Assembly: GCA_049840875.1 (NCBI GenBank)
Contig: JASGJE010000006.1
Location: 186,001 to 250,000, forward strand
Source of the DNA: JAFDYH01 sp049840875
Lineage (GTDB): Bacteria > Bacteroidota > Bacteroidia > Chitinophagales > Chitinophagaceae
DNA: 64,000 bases
Direction: 5' to 3'
Each line of letters opens with the position of its first letter. The stretch's first letter is position 1. The notes under the pieces were generated by a model. It made no database searches, was not told the DNA's origin, and was given only the letters and a program-made list of their open reading frames with translations. A program made the translations under genes and the position numbers. Positions 17,793-26,581 of the stretch are shown piece by piece.

Positions 17793-18998
17793 ATGCTTTT
17801 CAAAGATATTATCGGCCAGGCGGAAGTGAAAACTCAGTTGCTTGAACTGGTCCAACATAACCGGCTCAGTCATGCATTAATTTTTTTGGGGCGTGAGGGA
17901 AGCGGCGCTTTGCCGTTAGCAATCACCTTTGCGGAATATATAAGTCTCGTGCCCCGTTCAGGTTCATCTGTATCATCATTGTTTGGCGAGGCGCCTGAAA
18001 CAGCGCCGGTATTACCTTCTACTCCGCAGGAAGCTGACGAATGGATGCAGCGGCAAGATGGTTATTCAAAAATCAAGGAGCTCGTTCATCCTGACATTCA
18101 TTTTTCCTATCCCGTAATTACAAAAAAGCCGGGTACACCGCCAATCAGTACGGACTACATCAGCGAGTGGCGAGAGTTTATCGCAGGGTATCCATATGGC
18201 AATGTGTATGACTGGTTACAATTTATTGGCGCTGAAAATAAACAGGGCAATATAACAGCTCATGAATGCAATGACATCATACGGAAGCTGAGTCTTAAAA
18301 GTTTTGAAAGCGAATATAAAAGCCTCGTGATGTGGATGCCTGAATATCTTGGAAACGAAGGCAATAAATTATTGAAATTAATTGAAGAACCTCCTGCGAA
18401 TACGTTGTTTATACTGGTTGCCGAAAACGAATCGCAAATATTACCGACTATTCTCAGCCGTTGCCAATTGATCCGCATTCCGTCATTGGAAACAACGGAT
18501 ATTGAAACGGCATTAATTAACAGGAATAAAACCGAGCCTACGGCAGCAAGACAAGCCGCGAGTGTGAGTGAAGGAAACTATCGGGATGCATTGCAGTTAT
18601 TGCAACATGCTGATGAAGACTGGCAAAGCTTTTTACGTGATTGGCTAAACGCAGTTTTGAAAACAGGGCCGGTCGCTCAAACAAAATGGGTAGAAGATAT
18701 CAGCAAATTAGGCCGTGAACGGCAAAAACAATTTCTCCGTTATTTTAATCACTTGCTTGAGCAAGCAATTCGCCTGGGGATTATGGGTGATAGCTACTAT
18801 CTGCCTGATAAGGAAAAGGACTTCGCCGCAAGGCTTAATAAGATTGCCAGCCTTGCCCAACAGCAGGTAATCATCGAGGAATTGGACAAGGCCGCGTATT
18901 ATATTGAGCGGAATGCAAATGCTAAAATCCTGTTTCATGCCCTTACTATCAAGCTTTACCATATCATTCAGGACAAAATTGTATTTTTGACAACCTGA
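17793..18998 (+). CDS. holB: DNA polymerase III subunit delta'
   Basis: About 401 residues from the start at 17793 (MLFKDIIGQAEVKTQLLEL), the canonical opening of clamp-loader subunits. The longer frame adds 17 residues without support. The region LSHALIFLGREGSGALPLAITFAEYI corresponds to the P-loop but lacks the catalytic GKT, as expected for non-ATPase delta'. Further clamp-loader features are KSLVMWMPEYLGNEGNKLLKLIEEPPANTLFILV and ILPTILSRCQLIRI. The protein is part of the clamp loader that places the beta clamp on primed DNA. The next confident gene, ricT, starts 331 bases later; a holB-ricT order is common in Bacteroidetes. Confidence 0.93.
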   Translation: MLFKDIIGQAEVKTQLLELVQHNRLSHALIFLGREGSGALPLAITFAEYISLVPRSGSSVSSLFGEAPETAPVLPSTPQEADEWMQRQDGYSKIKELVHPDIHFSYPVITKKPGTPPISTDYISEWREFIAGYPYGNVYDWLQFIGAENKQGNITAHECNDIIRKLSLKSFESEYKSLVMWMPEYLGNEGNKLLKLIEEPPANTLFILVAENESQILPTILSRCQLIRIPSLETTDIETALINRNKTEPTAARQAASVSEGNYRDALQLLQHADEDWQSFLRDWLNAVLKTGPVAQTKWVEDISKLGRERQKQFLRYFNHLLEQAIRLGIMGDSYYLPDKEKDFAARLNKIASLAQQQVIIEELDKAAYYIERNANAKILFHALTIKLYHIIQDKIVFLTT

Positions 18999-19328
18999 CC
19001 CGGGAAAGTGAAGAGACCAGAAGTATGTACGGGTTTGGTAAATGGGGGAAAAGATTTTGTAAGTGGCAGACGATTTTCTGTGGTGATAACAGGGCCTGGT
19101 ACGATTCTAAGGCTTGGCTGAAATAAGTTATTACCGGGCATCAGTGATAGTCGCAAATTGATACAATAAATTTTAAAACAAAGGTTAAAAGCCTGTTTTA
19201 CAATGATTGCTGAAGTACTTCCGAAAGTACAAGTGTGCGACGCAACGGAAGCCAAATAGAATTCCTGCTGCTGGCTGTATAATAATCATTCCTCCTCAAC
19301 AGTTTTAGTCTTACTTATTTTTAAAGGC
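18999..19328 (+). other. Intergenic region between holB and ricT
   Basis: 330 bases without a confident gene. The holB frame stays open for another 40 codons after its stop, to a TGA at 19119-19121. The peptide is rich in G, V and R (for example KRPEVCTGLVNGGKDF). No start with a clear context, terminator hairpin or known motif was recognised. A minus-strand open frame over 18968-19255 is probably a shadow. Confidence 0.5.
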
Positions 19329-20597
19329 ATGAGTTGTACTAATTGTGGCACAGGCGGGAGCAAGCCAAATGGGTGTAAAAGCAATGGCGGTTGCAGCACG
19401 GGTGGCTGCAACAGAATGAATACGCATGACTGGCTTCGGAATCTGCCCATTGCAGATGTTGAAACCAGCTGTAAGGTGATAGAAGTTTCTTTCAATAATG
19501 GCAGCCGGAAAGATTTTTTCCGCAACTTAACGTTGCACGAATTGGAAAAAGGCGACCTGATTTCTGTAGAAGGAGTTAGTGGATTTGATGTGGGTGAAGT
19601 TTCGCTCACCGGCGAGATTGTTCGTCTGCAGATGAAAAAACGAAATGCAAGAGAAGATAACCCTGAGATGAAAAAAGTATTGCGTTTGGCAACGGACCGT
19701 GACATTGATATATGCAAACAAAATAAAAGCCGTGAACCAGAAGCGGTCATTCGCAGCAGAGCTATCGCCAAACAATTGAAACTGGATATGAAAATAAGCC
19801 AGGTGGAAATGCAGGCAGATGGGCGAAAAGCAACCTTCTTTTATATCGCGGATGGACGTGTAGACTTCAGAGAGCTTATTAAAGTATATGCTTCTGAATT
19901 TAAGGTAAAAGTTGAAATGCGGCAAATCGGTGCAAGGCAGGAAAGCGCAAAAGTTGGAGGTATCGGCAGTTGTGGTCGGGAGCTTTGTTGCAGCACCTGG
20001 CTTACCGATTTTAAATCTGTAACAACGACGGCGGCCCGTTATCAAAATCTTTCAATTAATCAAAGTAAACTGAGTGGTCAATGCGGCAGATTGAAATGCT
20101 GTCTGAATTATGAACTCGACACATACCTTGATGCGTTGCAATTTTTTCCTGAAAATTGTGACACGATCCAGGTAACCAAAGGCAACGCAATATTGATCAA
20201 GAAAGATATTTTCAAAAACCTGATGTGGTATATTTTGCCAGATAGCAATAAGCAATATCCGCTGACTATCGATAGGGTTAAAAAAATAAAATCACTCAAT
20301 CACCAGGGAATTATACCTGAGGAGCTTGAAGCTGTGGAAGTAACTTCAAGCAAACCGAAAGAAGTAGAACCTGAATTTGTGGATGTAGTTGGGCAAATAA
20401 GTTTACGCAGCCTGGAAAAGGCTGATAAGAAAAGGCATCAACAGCAAAATCAACAACGGCAAAACAGAGACCAACGCCCGCAACAACGCCAACAGGGTAA
20501 TCAGCAAAGGCCTCAGCAGCAAGGTCAAAATCCCAATAAACAACAGCAACAACGACCAATTCAGCAGCGTCCTCCCTTTAAAAAAAGAGATAAATAA
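19329..20597 (+). CDS. ricT: RicT/PSP1 domain-containing protein
   Basis: 422 residues. The N-terminus is cysteine-rich (Cys at 3, 6, 16, 22 and 27, in CTNCGTGG and GGCSTGGC contexts) and could bind a metal or Fe-S cluster. Residues of about 45-270 carry the PSP1 domain (SFNNGSRKDFFRN, DRDIDICKQNKSREPEAVIRSRAIAKQ, CGRELCCSTWLTDF, CGRLKCCLNYELD). In Bacillus, RicT belongs to the RicAFT complex affecting RNA maturation and sporulation; Bacteroidetes homologues have only the RicT-like part. The last ~100 residues are low complexity, dominated by Q, R, N and P. In many relatives gldH follows, but here the next gene is psd. Confidence 0.9.
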   Translation: MSCTNCGTGGSKPNGCKSNGGCSTGGCNRMNTHDWLRNLPIADVETSCKVIEVSFNNGSRKDFFRNLTLHELEKGDLISVEGVSGFDVGEVSLTGEIVRLQMKKRNAREDNPEMKKVLRLATDRDIDICKQNKSREPEAVIRSRAIAKQLKLDMKISQVEMQADGRKATFFYIADGRVDFRELIKVYASEFKVKVEMRQIGARQESAKVGGIGSCGRELCCSTWLTDFKSVTTTAARYQNLSINQSKLSGQCGRLKCCLNYELDTYLDALQFFPENCDTIQVTKGNAILIKKDIFKNLMWYILPDSNKQYPLTIDRVKKIKSLNHQGIIPEELEAVEVTSSKPKEVEPEFVDVVGQISLRSLEKADKKRHQQQNQQRQNRDQRPQQRQQGNQQRPQQQGQNPNKQQQQRPIQQRPPFKKRDK

Positions 20598-20665
20598 TCT
20601 TCGTTATCATAAAACAAGATCCGGGTTGCTGCAATTACAATTCAATCAGCTCTGAAAGCCTTTCT

Positions 20666-20673
20666 TATATTTG
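20666..20673 (+). promoter_or_regulatory. Candidate -7 element upstream of psd
   Basis: TATATTTG fits the Bacteroidetes -7 consensus TANNTTTG and lies 16 bases before the psd start codon. No TTTG is found at the expected -33 spacing, so support is partial. Confidence 0.5.
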
Positions 20674-20689
20674 CGATTCAATATAGCAC

Positions 20690-21346
20690 ATGACAATACA
20701 CAAGGAAGGTTATAAAACAATAGCATGGAGCGCCATTGTATTTGGCGTTATTAATATCATTTCTTTTTATTTTCTGAGCTTTTCCGTGCCGCTTCTGAGT
20801 TGGCTGATCTTTATCGTAACACTTGGCTTACTACTCTTTCTTATTTCATTTTTCAGAATACCTAACCGGCAATTAACCATCCGCGAAGATGCGATTATAG
20901 CGCCTGCCGACGGCAAAGTTGTCGTAATAGAAGAAGTACAAGCTGATGAATACTTCACTGACAAGCGTATCCAGGTTTCTATATTTATGAGCCCATTGAA
21001 TGTACATGTGAACCGCAATCCTGTAAGTGGGGATGTCACATACAGTCAATATCACAAGGGAAAATATCTCGTTGCATGGCATCCTAAATCATCGACTGAG
21101 AATGAGCGTCATTCTGTAGTGTATAAAAAGAATGGAAAAGAAATCCTGGTAAAACAGATCGCCGGTGCATTAGCAAAGCGAATTGTTAATTATTTGCAGG
21201 CCGGACAAAAAGTGGAGCAGGCCCAGGAAATGGGTTTTATCAAATTGGGCTCAAGAGTTGATTTATTACTCCCACTTGACGCCAAAATACACGTGAAAAT
21301 CGGAGATAAGCCGCAAGGAGGCGTAACAGTTATAGCAAGCTGGTGA
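20690..21346 (+). CDS. psd: Phosphatidylserine decarboxylase family protein (proenzyme)
   Basis: 218 residues, the short form of the family. Two membrane segments occupy about residues 10-55. Conserved catalytic-domain pieces are IIAPADGKVVVIEE, FMSPLNVHVNRNPVSG and the self-cleavage site LGS at 186-188 in MGFIKLGSRVD. Cleavage before Ser188 would create the pyruvoyl cofactor. The enzyme converts phosphatidylserine to phosphatidylethanolamine at the inner membrane. The family is split in length; the short form is usual in Bacteroidetes. The gene stands alone downstream of ricT and converges with the response regulator. Confidence 0.93.
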   Translation: MTIHKEGYKTIAWSAIVFGVINIISFYFLSFSVPLLSWLIFIVTLGLLLFLISFFRIPNRQLTIREDAIIAPADGKVVVIEEVQADEYFTDKRIQVSIFMSPLNVHVNRNPVSGDVTYSQYHKGKYLVAWHPKSSTENERHSVVYKKNGKEILVKQIAGALAKRIVNYLQAGQKVEQAQEMGFIKLGSRVDLLLPLDAKIHVKIGDKPQGGVTVIASW

Positions 21347-21381
21347 AACAATAATTTTTTTGCGTCTTTATTCGAAGCGTT

Positions 21382-22041
21382 TTAGATTTCAACTATACCG
21401 TTTTTAATCGCATACATAACAAGACCAACACGGCTGTGTACATTAAGCTTTGCAAACAATGTCTGCCTGTAATCATCAGCCGTACGGGCACTGACATACA
21501 TTTTTTCTCCGATTTCTTTATAGGATAATTCAGAACAGGTCCATCGCAAAAACTCCCTTTCTTTTTCATTCAGCACAATTTCTTTTTCTTCTTTGTCCGC
21601 ATTCTGATTGAGACCACTGACTAACTTTCCTGAAACATACTCCGACAGGTACACATTTTTATCCATCACTGAATCCATTGCAACTTTCAATTCCTCTGGT
21701 TCAGTGTTTTTCAATAAGTACCCCTTGGCGCCCAGTCTGAAAATTTTAATAATACTCTTTTCGTCGCTGAGCATCGAGAGTACGAGCACTTTTACGTGCG
21801 GATAGTTTTTCTGAAGCCATTTTGTTGTTTCAAAACCATCAAACTCCGGCATGTTTACGTCGAGTAATACGATGTCTGGCATCATATGTTGCAGAATCCG
21901 GTTGCGCAGATCTTTTCCGTTATCAGCTTCAAACAAAACGGTGTATCCTTCAAAGGTGTTTACCATTCTGGCCAAAGCATTTCTCAACAGTTTGTGATCG
22001 TCGGCTATAGCAACCTGTATCTTCTTATTGGTTCTAAGCAT
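21382..22041 (-). CDS. LuxR/NarL-type response regulator
   Basis: 219 residues. A receiver domain covers about residues 8-125, with phospho-acceptor Asp61 (IVLLDVNMPEFDG), acidic Asp14/Asp15 (IADDHKLL) and conserved Lys in GAKGYLLKN. A LuxR-type helix-turn-helix occupies about 150-215 (LNEKEREFLRWTCSELSYKEIGEKMYVSARTADDYR). It is a DNA-binding regulator activated by phosphorylation. The start codon directly follows the stop of the histidine kinase gene (22042), so they form a two-gene unit and almost certainly a cognate pair. Target genes are not visible. Confidence 0.94.
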   Translation of the reverse strand: MLRTNKKIQVAIADDHKLLRNALARMVNTFEGYTVLFEADNGKDLRNRILQHMMPDIVLLDVNMPEFDGFETTKWLQKNYPHVKVLVLSMLSDEKSIIKIFRLGAKGYLLKNTEPEELKVAMDSVMDKNVYLSEYVSGKLVSGLNQNADKEEKEIVLNEKEREFLRWTCSELSYKEIGEKMYVSARTADDYRQTLFAKLNVHSRVGLVMYAIKNGIVEI

Positions 22042-22845
22042 TTAGTTATTAGGATAAGATAATTCCACTACAATCCTTGTACCTTTTCCAGGACTACTTT
22101 TTACATCAATTGCGGCACCAATCAATTCTGCACGGCTGAATATACTTTTTAAACCTACACCGCTTGCAGAGGCAGTCTGTCTCTTTTCTTCAACATCAAA
22201 CCCCTGCCCGTTATCTTCTACTTCCATGATAAAGATATCATCTGCAGAGTAAACCAGGCTTACGTTTACCTCGGTAGCTTTCGAATGTTTGAAAATATTA
22301 TTCATCATTTCCTGGAACATCCGGAAAAGAAATATAGATTTTTGTCCGTCAAATGAGACTTCCTCTCCGATAACTGAAAAATCAACCTGCAATATACCAG
22401 TTCTTTTTATTGAAGCTATTTCAAAGCGGATTGAATCTGCTAAACCAACATCAACTATTCTGTCCGTATGCATGCTTTTTGTAAGATCCGATAAATCCAG
22501 AATTGCTTTATTGAGAACTTGCTGCGAATGCTTTATCATTTCCTGGGCCGGATGTTCCTTCTCGATTGGCAGGACTGACATTGATAGCTTTACTACAGAA
22601 AGCATTTGGCCAATATTATCATGAAGTTCCTGCGCTATCGTTTTCAAAGTCCCCTCCTGTATTTCAAGTTGAGAACGTAATAACTCCCGATCATAAATAT
22701 CTTTTAATCTTGCCAACTCCTGTTCCTGCTGGTGTTGGCGACGCTGATAAAGAAAAAGAATAGTTACTATAAAGCCAACCAAAAGCAGGCCCAGAATGAT
22801 CGCGATAATTATGAAGATGTAGATTTCATGATTTTGGTCCTGCAT
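22042..22845 (-). CDS. Sensor histidine kinase (HisKA_3/NarX type)
   Basis: About 267 residues from the start at 22845 (MQDQNHEIY), preferred because it directly precedes the membrane helix (about residues 8-32). The longer frame from 22881 would overlap the upstream gene more deeply. After a short coiled linker comes the HisKA_3 box AQELHDNIGQMLSVVKLSM, with phospho-acceptor His75. An HATPase domain follows (MFQEMMNNIFKHSKATEVNV N-box, VEDNGQGFD, GVGLKSIFSRAELIGA). There is no extended periplasmic sensor domain, so the signal may come through the membrane segment or a partner, possibly the upstream membrane protein. It is paired with the adjacent response regulator. Confidence 0.93.
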   Translation of the reverse strand: MQDQNHEIYIFIIIAIILGLLLVGFIVTILFLYQRRQHQQEQELARLKDIYDRELLRSQLEIQEGTLKTIAQELHDNIGQMLSVVKLSMSVLPIEKEHPAQEMIKHSQQVLNKAILDLSDLTKSMHTDRIVDVGLADSIRFEIASIKRTGILQVDFSVIGEEVSFDGQKSIFLFRMFQEMMNNIFKHSKATEVNVSLVYSADDIFIMEVEDNGQGFDVEEKRQTASASGVGLKSIFSRAELIGAAIDVKSSPGKGTRIVVELSYPNN

Positions 22846-23459
22846 AAAAAAGCTATAATAAACAGAGTGTATAATAAACAATTCATCACATTCAGTAAAA
22901 AATAAATTGTGCGGATCACTGAATCAGGCATAGTGGGTAGAAATGTTGTGAGGCCAAGCATTGGAAAACTGCAGCAATAATAGAAGAGCAGTCCTGAACA
23001 AATCCAAAACGCAGGCTGGTTGATTAACTTAACAGATTTAGGAAATCTGAATAACTCAAAGAAATAATAAATACAAAAGGAAACTATTAAAAGACAGTTA
23101 AGAGAATATGTAATTGAATTAAACCTGCCTTTTTGTATAAACAATATATTGATGATAGCTACAACTGCACTTGCTACCAAAATATATCGTATTGACCGAC
23201 GCATTGTTGGGTTATATATAATGCAACTTAAAACGTAGGAATAAAATCCAAACTCAATTACGGTAAATATGCTGTATAAATCGTAATTAGGTTTTCCATT
23301 TCTGACGAGAAAAAGTGCCGTTAATTCAACCCAAAGGCTGACAAAAAGAAAAGGCGCAAATAATTTCAGATAAAATTCCGATTTAGGCTGTCTATAAATT
23401 GAAAAACTAATAAGAAAAGACGCTGCTATGAATAACACATATATCGGAGGGATTGACAA
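22809..23459 (-). CDS. Hypothetical multi-pass membrane protein
   Basis: 216 residues with about seven hydrophobic segments (near residues 5-18, 33-52, 62-80, 92-108, 117-133, 150-165 and 185-207) and few charged residues between them. The start codon is TTG at 23457-23459. A TACTTTTG -7 element at 23482-23489 (minus strand) lies 22 bases upstream. The 3' end overlaps the histidine kinase start by 37 bases, which suggests translational coupling and possibly shared function with the kinase. I do not recognise a named family. Such integral proteins before HisKA_3 kinases occur in Chitinophagaceae. Confidence 0.75.
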   Translation of the reverse strand: MSIPPIYVLFIAASFLISFSIYRQPKSEFYLKLFAPFLFVSLWVELTALFLVRNGKPNYDLYSIFTVIEFGFYSYVLSCIIYNPTMRRSIRYILVASAVVAIINILFIQKGRFNSITYSLNCLLIVSFCIYYFFELFRFPKSVKLINQPAFWICSGLLFYYCCSFPMLGLTTFLPTMPDSVIRTIYFLLNVMNCLLYTLFIIAFLCRTKIMKSTSS

Positions 23460-23498
23460 ATTAGTTAGCTTTTTGCAACCACAAAAGTAAATACAGTG

Positions 23499-23531
23499 AA
23501 AAAATAAACCTTCCTGTTCAGGAAGGTTTAT
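23499..23531 (-). terminator. Terminator downstream of the 23555-24037 gene
   Basis: A perfect inverted repeat ATAAACCTTCCTG/CAGGAAGGTTTAT (23504-23516 with 23519-23531). On the minus strand it is followed by a run of six T residues. It separates the hypothetical gene from the membrane protein/kinase/regulator unit. Confidence 0.85.
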
Positions 23532-23554
23532 AAAATAAATCCAAAATATCTTTT

Positions 23555-24037
23555 TTAGATAACTACGATGCCATCCTGCCCTTTGTCGATTATGGTAATA
23601 CCAATTTCCTCATCACTCGCTCCACCACCTTTTGGCTTACAAAATGGCGGGCAGATGGTACCTGTATTAAAGGCAAGTATTTCAGTTCCTTTCTCAGTGT
23701 TTACATAAATATCCTTGTTAGCAAGGCCGGTTTCAGTTTCCTTTTGCTTTGTAGCAACCATTACGATTGTCTGGCGACCTGCATACAATGGCTGAACATA
23801 GTTTTTCGGATAGGCAGCAAAATAAAAGCGGATGCCATCGCCACCATGTTCTTTTGCTTTTGCCAATAACTCTTCCAGTTCTTCGATGCTGTGCCACACA
23901 CTGAGTGAATCTTCTTTTCCCAAACGCTCGGTGTTGTGTACCCATCTTTCTTGTTTGTAGGTTCGGATTACGGAGTCAACATGCTCTGTGTTTACAAATT
24001 TTCCGACCTTTAATGATTTTTTTTCAATTGTCAACAT
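23555..24037 (-). CDS. Hypothetical protein, cytoplasmic
   Basis: 160 residues with no signal peptide or membrane segment. I do not recognise a named family. The N-terminal part is helical (HSIEELEELLAKAKEHGGDGIRFYFAAYP) with a strand-like IVMVATKQKE. The C-terminus is notable: FNTGTICPPFCKPKGGGASDEEIGITIIDKG, with two close cysteines (CPPFC). The gene is monocistronic, with its own terminator. Codon use and length look genuine. Proteins of this look occur as conserved hypotheticals in Chitinophagaceae, by general impression only. Confidence 0.7.
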   Translation of the reverse strand: MLTIEKKSLKVGKFVNTEHVDSVIRTYKQERWVHNTERLGKEDSLSVWHSIEELEELLAKAKEHGGDGIRFYFAAYPKNYVQPLYAGRQTIVMVATKQKETETGLANKDIYVNTEKGTEILAFNTGTICPPFCKPKGGGASDEEIGITIIDKGQDGIVVI

Positions 24038-24420
24038 AGCCTTAGGTTTTAAAGTGTTTTTTAGAAATACATTACTCCGTAAAGCTATCTTTCAACAAAG
24101 CTGAAAAAATCGATAAGAAAATGATGTATAAGTAATTATAAATTATAATTATTTGTATATATAAGATTGTCAACGAATAACAACATAAATATGATAAAAT
24201 TACCAGCTAAATGATAACAAGAAACGTGAAAAATAATAAATTTCTTAGGATATAAATATTGATGGTTCGGGAACGTATAATTAATATTTGACATAACCAT
24301 AGATGAAGCGCAGAGCATACATTAGTTTAATTTATTCTATACCGTTCACGTATCAAAATCCTTAACCAGAAATTATAGTTCATTTTTTGCCAGCCTTATC
24401 AAATTTGCTATCTTAAACCG
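24038..24420. other. A/T-rich intergenic region between divergent genes
   Basis: 383 bases, very A/T-rich, between the hypothetical gene (minus) and comEC (plus). Both promoters must lie here, but no convincing TTTG/TANNTTTG pair was found. A minus-strand 60-codon open frame at 24136-24318 looks like chance in low-complexity sequence. No RNA gene was recognised. Confidence 0.6.
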
Positions 24421-26517
24421 ATGCCAAAGCAATCCGTTTCCGTCTGGACAAAAATGCCCTTTGTCAAATTATTCATTCCCCTCATAACTGGTATTATTAT
24501 TCAATGGTATTTGCAGGTGCCATTGAACTTTTGGAAAACCATTTTATCCATTGGTTTTGTTTTAGTTATAACATTTTTCCTCTTACCTGTATTTAAGCGT
24601 TTCCGATTAGCTGTTTTGAATGGTATTATAACCAGTCTGATATTCCTTTCTATCGGCGCGACGCTCACTGCTAAAAGCGACATAAGAAACGATCCAAAAT
24701 GGTTTGGCAACACAACAAAAAACTGCTCCGGATATATCGTAACACTGGATGAAAAACCAATCGAAAAGAATAAGTCATTTAAAGTAAATGCTATAGTAAA
24801 CTATGCGATTGATAGCGGGCAAAAAGCATTCGTTGCTACCGGTAAAATGATCTTGTATTTCGATAAAAATTCTTTCCCCGGTCATTTAGAAGAAGGTTCT
24901 GAAATTTTATTCAAAAAAACATTATCGGAAATAAAGAACAGCGGTAACCCCGGCGGTTTTGACTATACCAGGTATTGCCTTTTCCAGCAGATCACACACC
25001 AGGCCTATCTGAAAACAGGCGACTATGAATTAACAGGAAGAAAAAATGCATCATTGGTTACAAAATTGATCGGTTTTATCCGGACAAAAGTGTTGAATAT
25101 CCTGGGCACGTTTATTCCTGGTGATAAAGAAAAGGGATTAGCAGAAGCTTTGCTGATCGGATATAAAGATGATCTTGACAAGACCTTAGTTCAATCTTAT
25201 ACAAATACCGGTGTGGTGCATATTATCGCAATCTCAGGATTGCATCTTGGCCTGATATACTGGCTACTCGTTCAACTACTCAAACCCCTGGATCGTAAAA
25301 AATATACAAGATGGTTGAAGCCTGTTTTGGTTATTTCCGGGCTTTGGCTGTTCAGTCTGCTTGCGGGAGCTCAGCCTTCTGTTTTGCGTTCCGCAGTTAT
25401 GTTTACCTGTATTGTTTTGGGTGAAAGTATGGGGAGAAAGTCTTCGATTTATAACAGCCTTGCCTGTTCTGCATTTATTTTACTTTGCTATAATCCCTAT
25501 TGGTTATGGGATGTCGGCTTTCAGTTATCGTATGCTGCAGTATTGAGCATTGTTATTTTTATGCAACCGGTCTATAATTGGTTTTATGTAAAGAACAAAG
25601 CATTGGATTTTATATGGAAAATGAATGCAGTTACTATTGCTGCGCAAATACTCACTATTCCTATTAGCATTTATCATTTTCATCAATTCCCTAACTATTT
25701 TCTACTTACAAATTTTATTGCTGTTCCTCTATCGAGCATCATAGTACTTGGAGAAATTTTGCTGTGTGTTGTTTCCATTCTACCACTTATCGCTTCTTTT
25801 GTTGGCAAACTCTTGCATTACCTGATATGGTTTATGAATAGCTGGATAGAACGGATTGAAGCGCTGCCTTTTTCTTTATGGGATGGTTTACAAATCAGCT
25901 TTCTTCAAATGATTTTGCTGACACTATCGATTTGCACTTTATCCTATTGGCTGTTGGAGAAAAAAAGAGAAGGCTTTATTGTTGCATTATCCACTTTGCT
26001 TGGATTCTTCATACTCCGGTCAATTTCGCTGATAGAATCCGGGGGGCAAAAAAAGATTATTGTTTATAATGTTCCGAAAAAGGAAGCAGTAGATATTGTT
26101 GAAGGAAATCAGTATCAGTTTATTGGTGATTCATCTCTTAAGCATGATAATTTCTCAAGAAACTTCTATCTGAAACCTGCAAGAATTATGGATCGCACCT
26201 ATGAAAATGAACTAATCAACGACAGCGAGAATTTTAAAGAATACTTCTCTTATTCAGGCAAGCATGTTCTAATGATTGATACGTCATTTCCCATTCGAAA
26301 AACAGACAGCAAACCGGTTGTCGACCTTCTGATACTATCAAAAAATCCAAAATTGTACATGTCGTCAATTGCAGATTGCTTTGATATTAAGCAGGTCGTA
26401 ATAGACGGCTCTGTACCCCGTCGAAAAAGTAATTATTGGAAGAAAGATTGTGATTCACTGAATATCCCCATTCATGACGTATCAACAGATGGAGCCTTTG
26501 TGATGAACCTGCAGTAA
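24421..26517 (+). CDS. ComEC/Rec2 family competence protein
   Basis: 698 residues. The N-terminal region (about 1-200) has membrane helices and a beta-rich DUF4131-like part (CSGYIVTLDEKPIEKNKSFKVNAIV, SGNPGGFDYTRYC). The central competence domain (about 230-500) has the signature LAEALLIGYKDDLDKTLVQSYTNTGVVHIIAISGLHLGLIYWL and about ten membrane helices, including QPSVLRSAVMFTCIV. The C-terminal ~170 residues are soluble, with no HxHxDH metallo-beta-lactamase motif, as in many Bacteroidetes ComEC proteins. The family forms the inner-membrane channel for single-stranded DNA in natural transformation. No other competence genes are in the window. Confidence 0.92.
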   Translation: MPKQSVSVWTKMPFVKLFIPLITGIIIQWYLQVPLNFWKTILSIGFVLVITFFLLPVFKRFRLAVLNGIITSLIFLSIGATLTAKSDIRNDPKWFGNTTKNCSGYIVTLDEKPIEKNKSFKVNAIVNYAIDSGQKAFVATGKMILYFDKNSFPGHLEEGSEILFKKTLSEIKNSGNPGGFDYTRYCLFQQITHQAYLKTGDYELTGRKNASLVTKLIGFIRTKVLNILGTFIPGDKEKGLAEALLIGYKDDLDKTLVQSYTNTGVVHIIAISGLHLGLIYWLLVQLLKPLDRKKYTRWLKPVLVISGLWLFSLLAGAQPSVLRSAVMFTCIVLGESMGRKSSIYNSLACSAFILLCYNPYWLWDVGFQLSYAAVLSIVIFMQPVYNWFYVKNKALDFIWKMNAVTIAAQILTIPISIYHFHQFPNYFLLTNFIAVPLSSIIVLGEILLCVVSILPLIASFVGKLLHYLIWFMNSWIERIEALPFSLWDGLQISFLQMILLTLSICTLSYWLLEKKREGFIVALSTLLGFFILRSISLIESGGQKKIIVYNVPKKEAVDIVEGNQYQFIGDSSLKHDNFSRNFYLKPARIMDRTYENELINDSENFKEYFSYSGKHVLMIDTSFPIRKTDSKPVVDLLILSKNPKLYMSSIADCFDIKQVVIDGSVPRRKSNYWKKDCDSLNIPIHDVSTDGAFVMNLQ

Positions 26518-26527
26518 CTTACCTTCG
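26497..26527 (+). promoter_or_regulatory. Bacteroidetes-type promoter for purH
   Basis: TTTG at 26497-26500, a 19-base spacer, then TACCTTCG at 26520-26527. This fits the Bacteroidetes primary sigma consensus (TTTG, 19-21 bases, TANNTTTG) with one change. The -33 part lies inside the comEC 3' end. The purH start codon is 54 bases downstream. Confidence 0.7.
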
Positions 26528-26581
26528 CGGTTTTTAAAATTAACAGCTCTCCGAATAGCCTTCGGCCGCTCAAACAACGAT

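Noticed and set aside
19286..19771. Minus-strand 161-codon frame over the start of ricT
   Set aside because: Antisense shadow of ricT, which has clear PSP1 motifs.
24136..24318. 60-codon minus-strand frame in an A/T-rich gap
   Set aside because: Composition is dominated by A/T codons and no family or signal is seen.
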